Positions 7,074 through 8,074 of a DNA stretch of 8,074 nt are shown in pieces; position 1 is the first letter of the stretch, and each line of letters begins with the position of its first letter. A program made the position numbers and the translations under genes. The notes beneath the pieces are model-generated. The model made no database searches. It saw only the letters and a program-made list of their open reading frames with translations, and was not told where the DNA came from. Source of the DNA: Saprospiraceae bacterium (GTDB lineage Bacteria; Bacteroidota; Bacteroidia; Chitinophagales; Saprospiraceae); assembly GCA_007125435.1 (NCBI GenBank), contig SLDF01000341.1:1-8074 (forward strand). Reading direction: 5' to 3'.

Positions 7074-7760
7074 ATGAAGCTCCATTTTTACCATGTCAGT
7101 TTGTCTATTTCTTTGCTATTCTTGTTGATCAGCTCATCAGCTCAGGCACAAGAGGATGGCAGCAACAGAAAGTTTTCACTAGAATACGGTGCATTTTCCA
7201 CCCGCATCAGTGATAGACCGCTAACTGCACTTGGCAAATTTGGCCAGTCATTGACCTTCCGCATGCATCAGATCATCAATAAAGATGTAGAATTGACATA
7301 CGGCATCGGTTATTTGCAGTCAGGAGAACGCGTCGCTATCACGAATGACCCTATATACATCAGGGTAGAAGAATCCTACACAAATCGATTTGCCTACCTA
7401 CCAATAGGTGTGTACTTGCCGAGCAAAGATTTTTACGTGCACCCTGAGATCATGCTATTTTACAATGTCAGCAATCGACAGCGCATAGAGTTGACAGAAC
7501 TCATATTGAGCGATGACCCTGAGGAAGACCCCACCACCGACATCACAATCCAAGAAGGCCCCACAGAACTAAGCGAAGGAAGTTTTAGCCAATTTTCAGT
7601 GGCCTTATCCATCTCAGCCGGCGTTCGTATCCCTCTACTCGACAAGTATGAGGTCAATGTCGGCGTGCGGTACTTTTTCGGTGTCACACAGTTAATCACA
7701 GATATCCCCAGAGATTACAGGCATACAGGCGTAGGTCTTACTACTGCCTTTATTTTCTGA
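7074..7760 (+). CDS. Small outer-membrane beta-barrel protein
   Basis: The 228-residue product starts with a clear Sec signal peptide: MKLHFYHVSL, a hydrophobic core to about residue 20, and AQA at 23-25 with likely cleavage before Q26. The mature part has alternating polar/apolar strands rich in aromatic residues and glycine (KFSLEYGAF, 33-41; ELTYGIGYL, 73-81; YVHPEIMLFY, 121-130; FSVALSISAGVRI, 174-186; YEVNVGVRYFFGV, 192-204) and ends in GVGLTTAFIF with a terminal phenylalanine, as in many outer-membrane barrels. This fits the OMP_b-brl type porin-like domains common in Bacteroidota. An acidic loop at about 146-168 is probably extracellular. It has no T9SS tail. Substrate and partners cannot be read from sequence. 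It starts 11 bp after accC and may be carried on that transcript, an unusual partner for a cytosolic enzyme pair. The start is the only suitable ATG for the signal peptide. Confidence 0.8.
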   Translation: MKLHFYHVSLSISLLFLLISSSAQAQEDGSNRKFSLEYGAFSTRISDRPLTALGKFGQSLTFRMHQIINKDVELTYGIGYLQSGERVAITNDPIYIRVEESYTNRFAYLPIGVYLPSKDFYVHPEIMLFYNVSNRQRIELTELILSDDPEEDPTTDITIQEGPTELSEGSFSQFSVALSISAGVRIPLLDKYEVNVGVRYFFGVTQLITDIPRDYRHTGVGLTTAFIF

Positions 7761-7774
7761 TTATTAAGAAATAT

Positions 7775-7822
7775 TTTTGCTTGGGCGTGCCCCTTCGGGC
7801 CGGGCTATTCGCTTGTATTCAC
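7775..7822 (+). repeat. GGGCGTG...CGGGCTATTCGCT element after the beta-barrel gene
   Basis: Directly after the stop codon and an AT-rich stretch come TTTTTG, TTGGGCGTGCCCC, TTCGGGCCGGGC and TATTCGCTTGTATTCAC. GCCC (7789-7792) and GGGC (7797-7800) form a short stem with a CTTC loop. No T-tract follows the stem, so a classical intrinsic terminator is not supported. The order TTTTTG, TTGGGC, a run of C, CGGG, CGCTT, TCAC is shared with the minus-strand element at 2499-2658. From memory, similar sequences recur after genes in many Bacteroidota genomes, with no function that I know of; I cannot verify that here. Confidence 0.55.
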
Positions 7823-7888
7823 AGGTCTGCCATAGAGTGTCGCTGCTGTTTTGAGTGGCTTTTCTTTAAATGGCTGTCCTAAAGTTTA

Positions 7889-8056
7889 TTCTTAGATCAG
7901 GTTTTAGTTATAATATAGGTCGACGCTGAGCCAGAGGCGGCTCAGTTCCTTCATTATCAGATTGACAAAGCATTCTTAGTATTGGGTTCAAATCAGGGTT
8001 TAGTCGATGCTGAGCCGGGGGCGGCTCAGTTCCTTCACTATTTGCTTGACATTTTT
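7889..8056. repeat. Two tandem copies of an 84-bp-period hairpin repeat
   Basis: Copy 1 (7889-7972) and copy 2 (7973-8056) both start with TTCTTAG. They share a 49-bp core (7919-7967 and 8003-8051) with 42 identical positions. Each core contains a perfect 7-bp inverted repeat, CTGAGCC/GGCTCAG (7926-7932 with 7939-7945; 8010-8016 with 8023-8029), around a 6-bp loop that differs between copies (AGAGGC, GGGGGC). The flank after the stem (TTCCTTCA) is also conserved and both cores end in TTGACA. Conservation beyond the stem argues against two unrelated terminators and for a repeat family (REP-, MITE- or small-RNA-like). The copy start is set from the shared TTCTTAG, and the 5' third is only weakly similar. 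More copies may follow beyond the window. Confidence 0.65.
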
Positions 8057-8074
8057 AATGATGATTAGGAGAAG

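Larger units (their letters stand above)
7761..8074. other. Non-coding 314-bp tail of the window
   Basis: No plausible coding frame is seen on either strand. The stretch holds the GGGCGTG element and two 84-bp-period hairpin repeats, listed separately. Between them (about 7823-7888) I see nothing recognisable. AGGAG at 8067-8071 might precede a gene beyond the edge, but Shine-Dalgarno sequences carry little weight in this phylum. Confidence 0.5.

Noticed and set aside
7909..7967. TATAAT (7909-7914) and TTGACA (7962-7967) as sigma-70 promoter elements
   Set aside because: They are in the wrong order and spacing, and Bacteroidota housekeeping promoters use a different consensus.
7889..8056. 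CRISPR array
   Set aside because: There are only two diverged repeats with a 49-bp core, no spacer-like uniform spacing beyond one interval, and no cas genes.

Overview
The window looks chromosomal and comes from a member of the Bacteroidota. Two proteins end in type IX secretion (T9SS) type A sorting domains. Putative promoters fit the TAnnTTTG -7 box of this phylum. Starts lack clear Shine-Dalgarno sequences and one is preceded by an A-rich stretch. The exact family cannot be fixed from sequence alone; a Saprospiria- or Cytophagia-like marine or environmental lineage is a guess.

Left part (1-2411): two surface or secreted T9SS cargo genes converge. The first (+ strand) is only the C-terminal part of a beta-helix ('choice-of-anchor Q'-like) protein. 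Its frame is open back to base 28, where it meets an in-frame TAA (25-27), and coding-like codons continue before that stop. The second (- strand, 1092-2405) is a complete secreted protein with Asp-box/BNR (Ycf48-like) propeller repeats.

Middle (2412-4725): an intergenic stretch of about 300 bp carries a GC-rich, hairpin-containing element. It is followed by a complete acetoacetyl-CoA synthetase gene (aacS, - strand). A 40-bp gap holding a perfect, exactly centred 11-bp inverted repeat separates aacS from the divergent operon on the + strand.

Right part (4726-7760): a tight + strand run consists of a class IV aminotransferase (aminodeoxychorismate-lyase/PabC-like), a biotin carboxylase (AccC-type with a C-terminal extension) whose ATG directly follows the previous stop, and, 11 bp later, a small outer-membrane beta-barrel protein. 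The enzymes touch acyl-CoA metabolism (acetoacetate activation, biotin carboxylation) and probably folate synthesis. The AccC extension hints at a dedicated acyl-CoA carboxylase rather than the housekeeping fatty-acid enzyme.

The last 314 bp (7761-8074) have no gene. They hold a second element resembling the one after aacS, then two copies of an 84-bp-period repeat, each with a perfect 7-bp stem. No defence island, transposase, CRISPR array or RNA gene was seen. The coding content is mostly ordinary; the noteworthy signals are the symmetric operator-like palindrome, the broken T9SS gene and the two intergenic repeat families.
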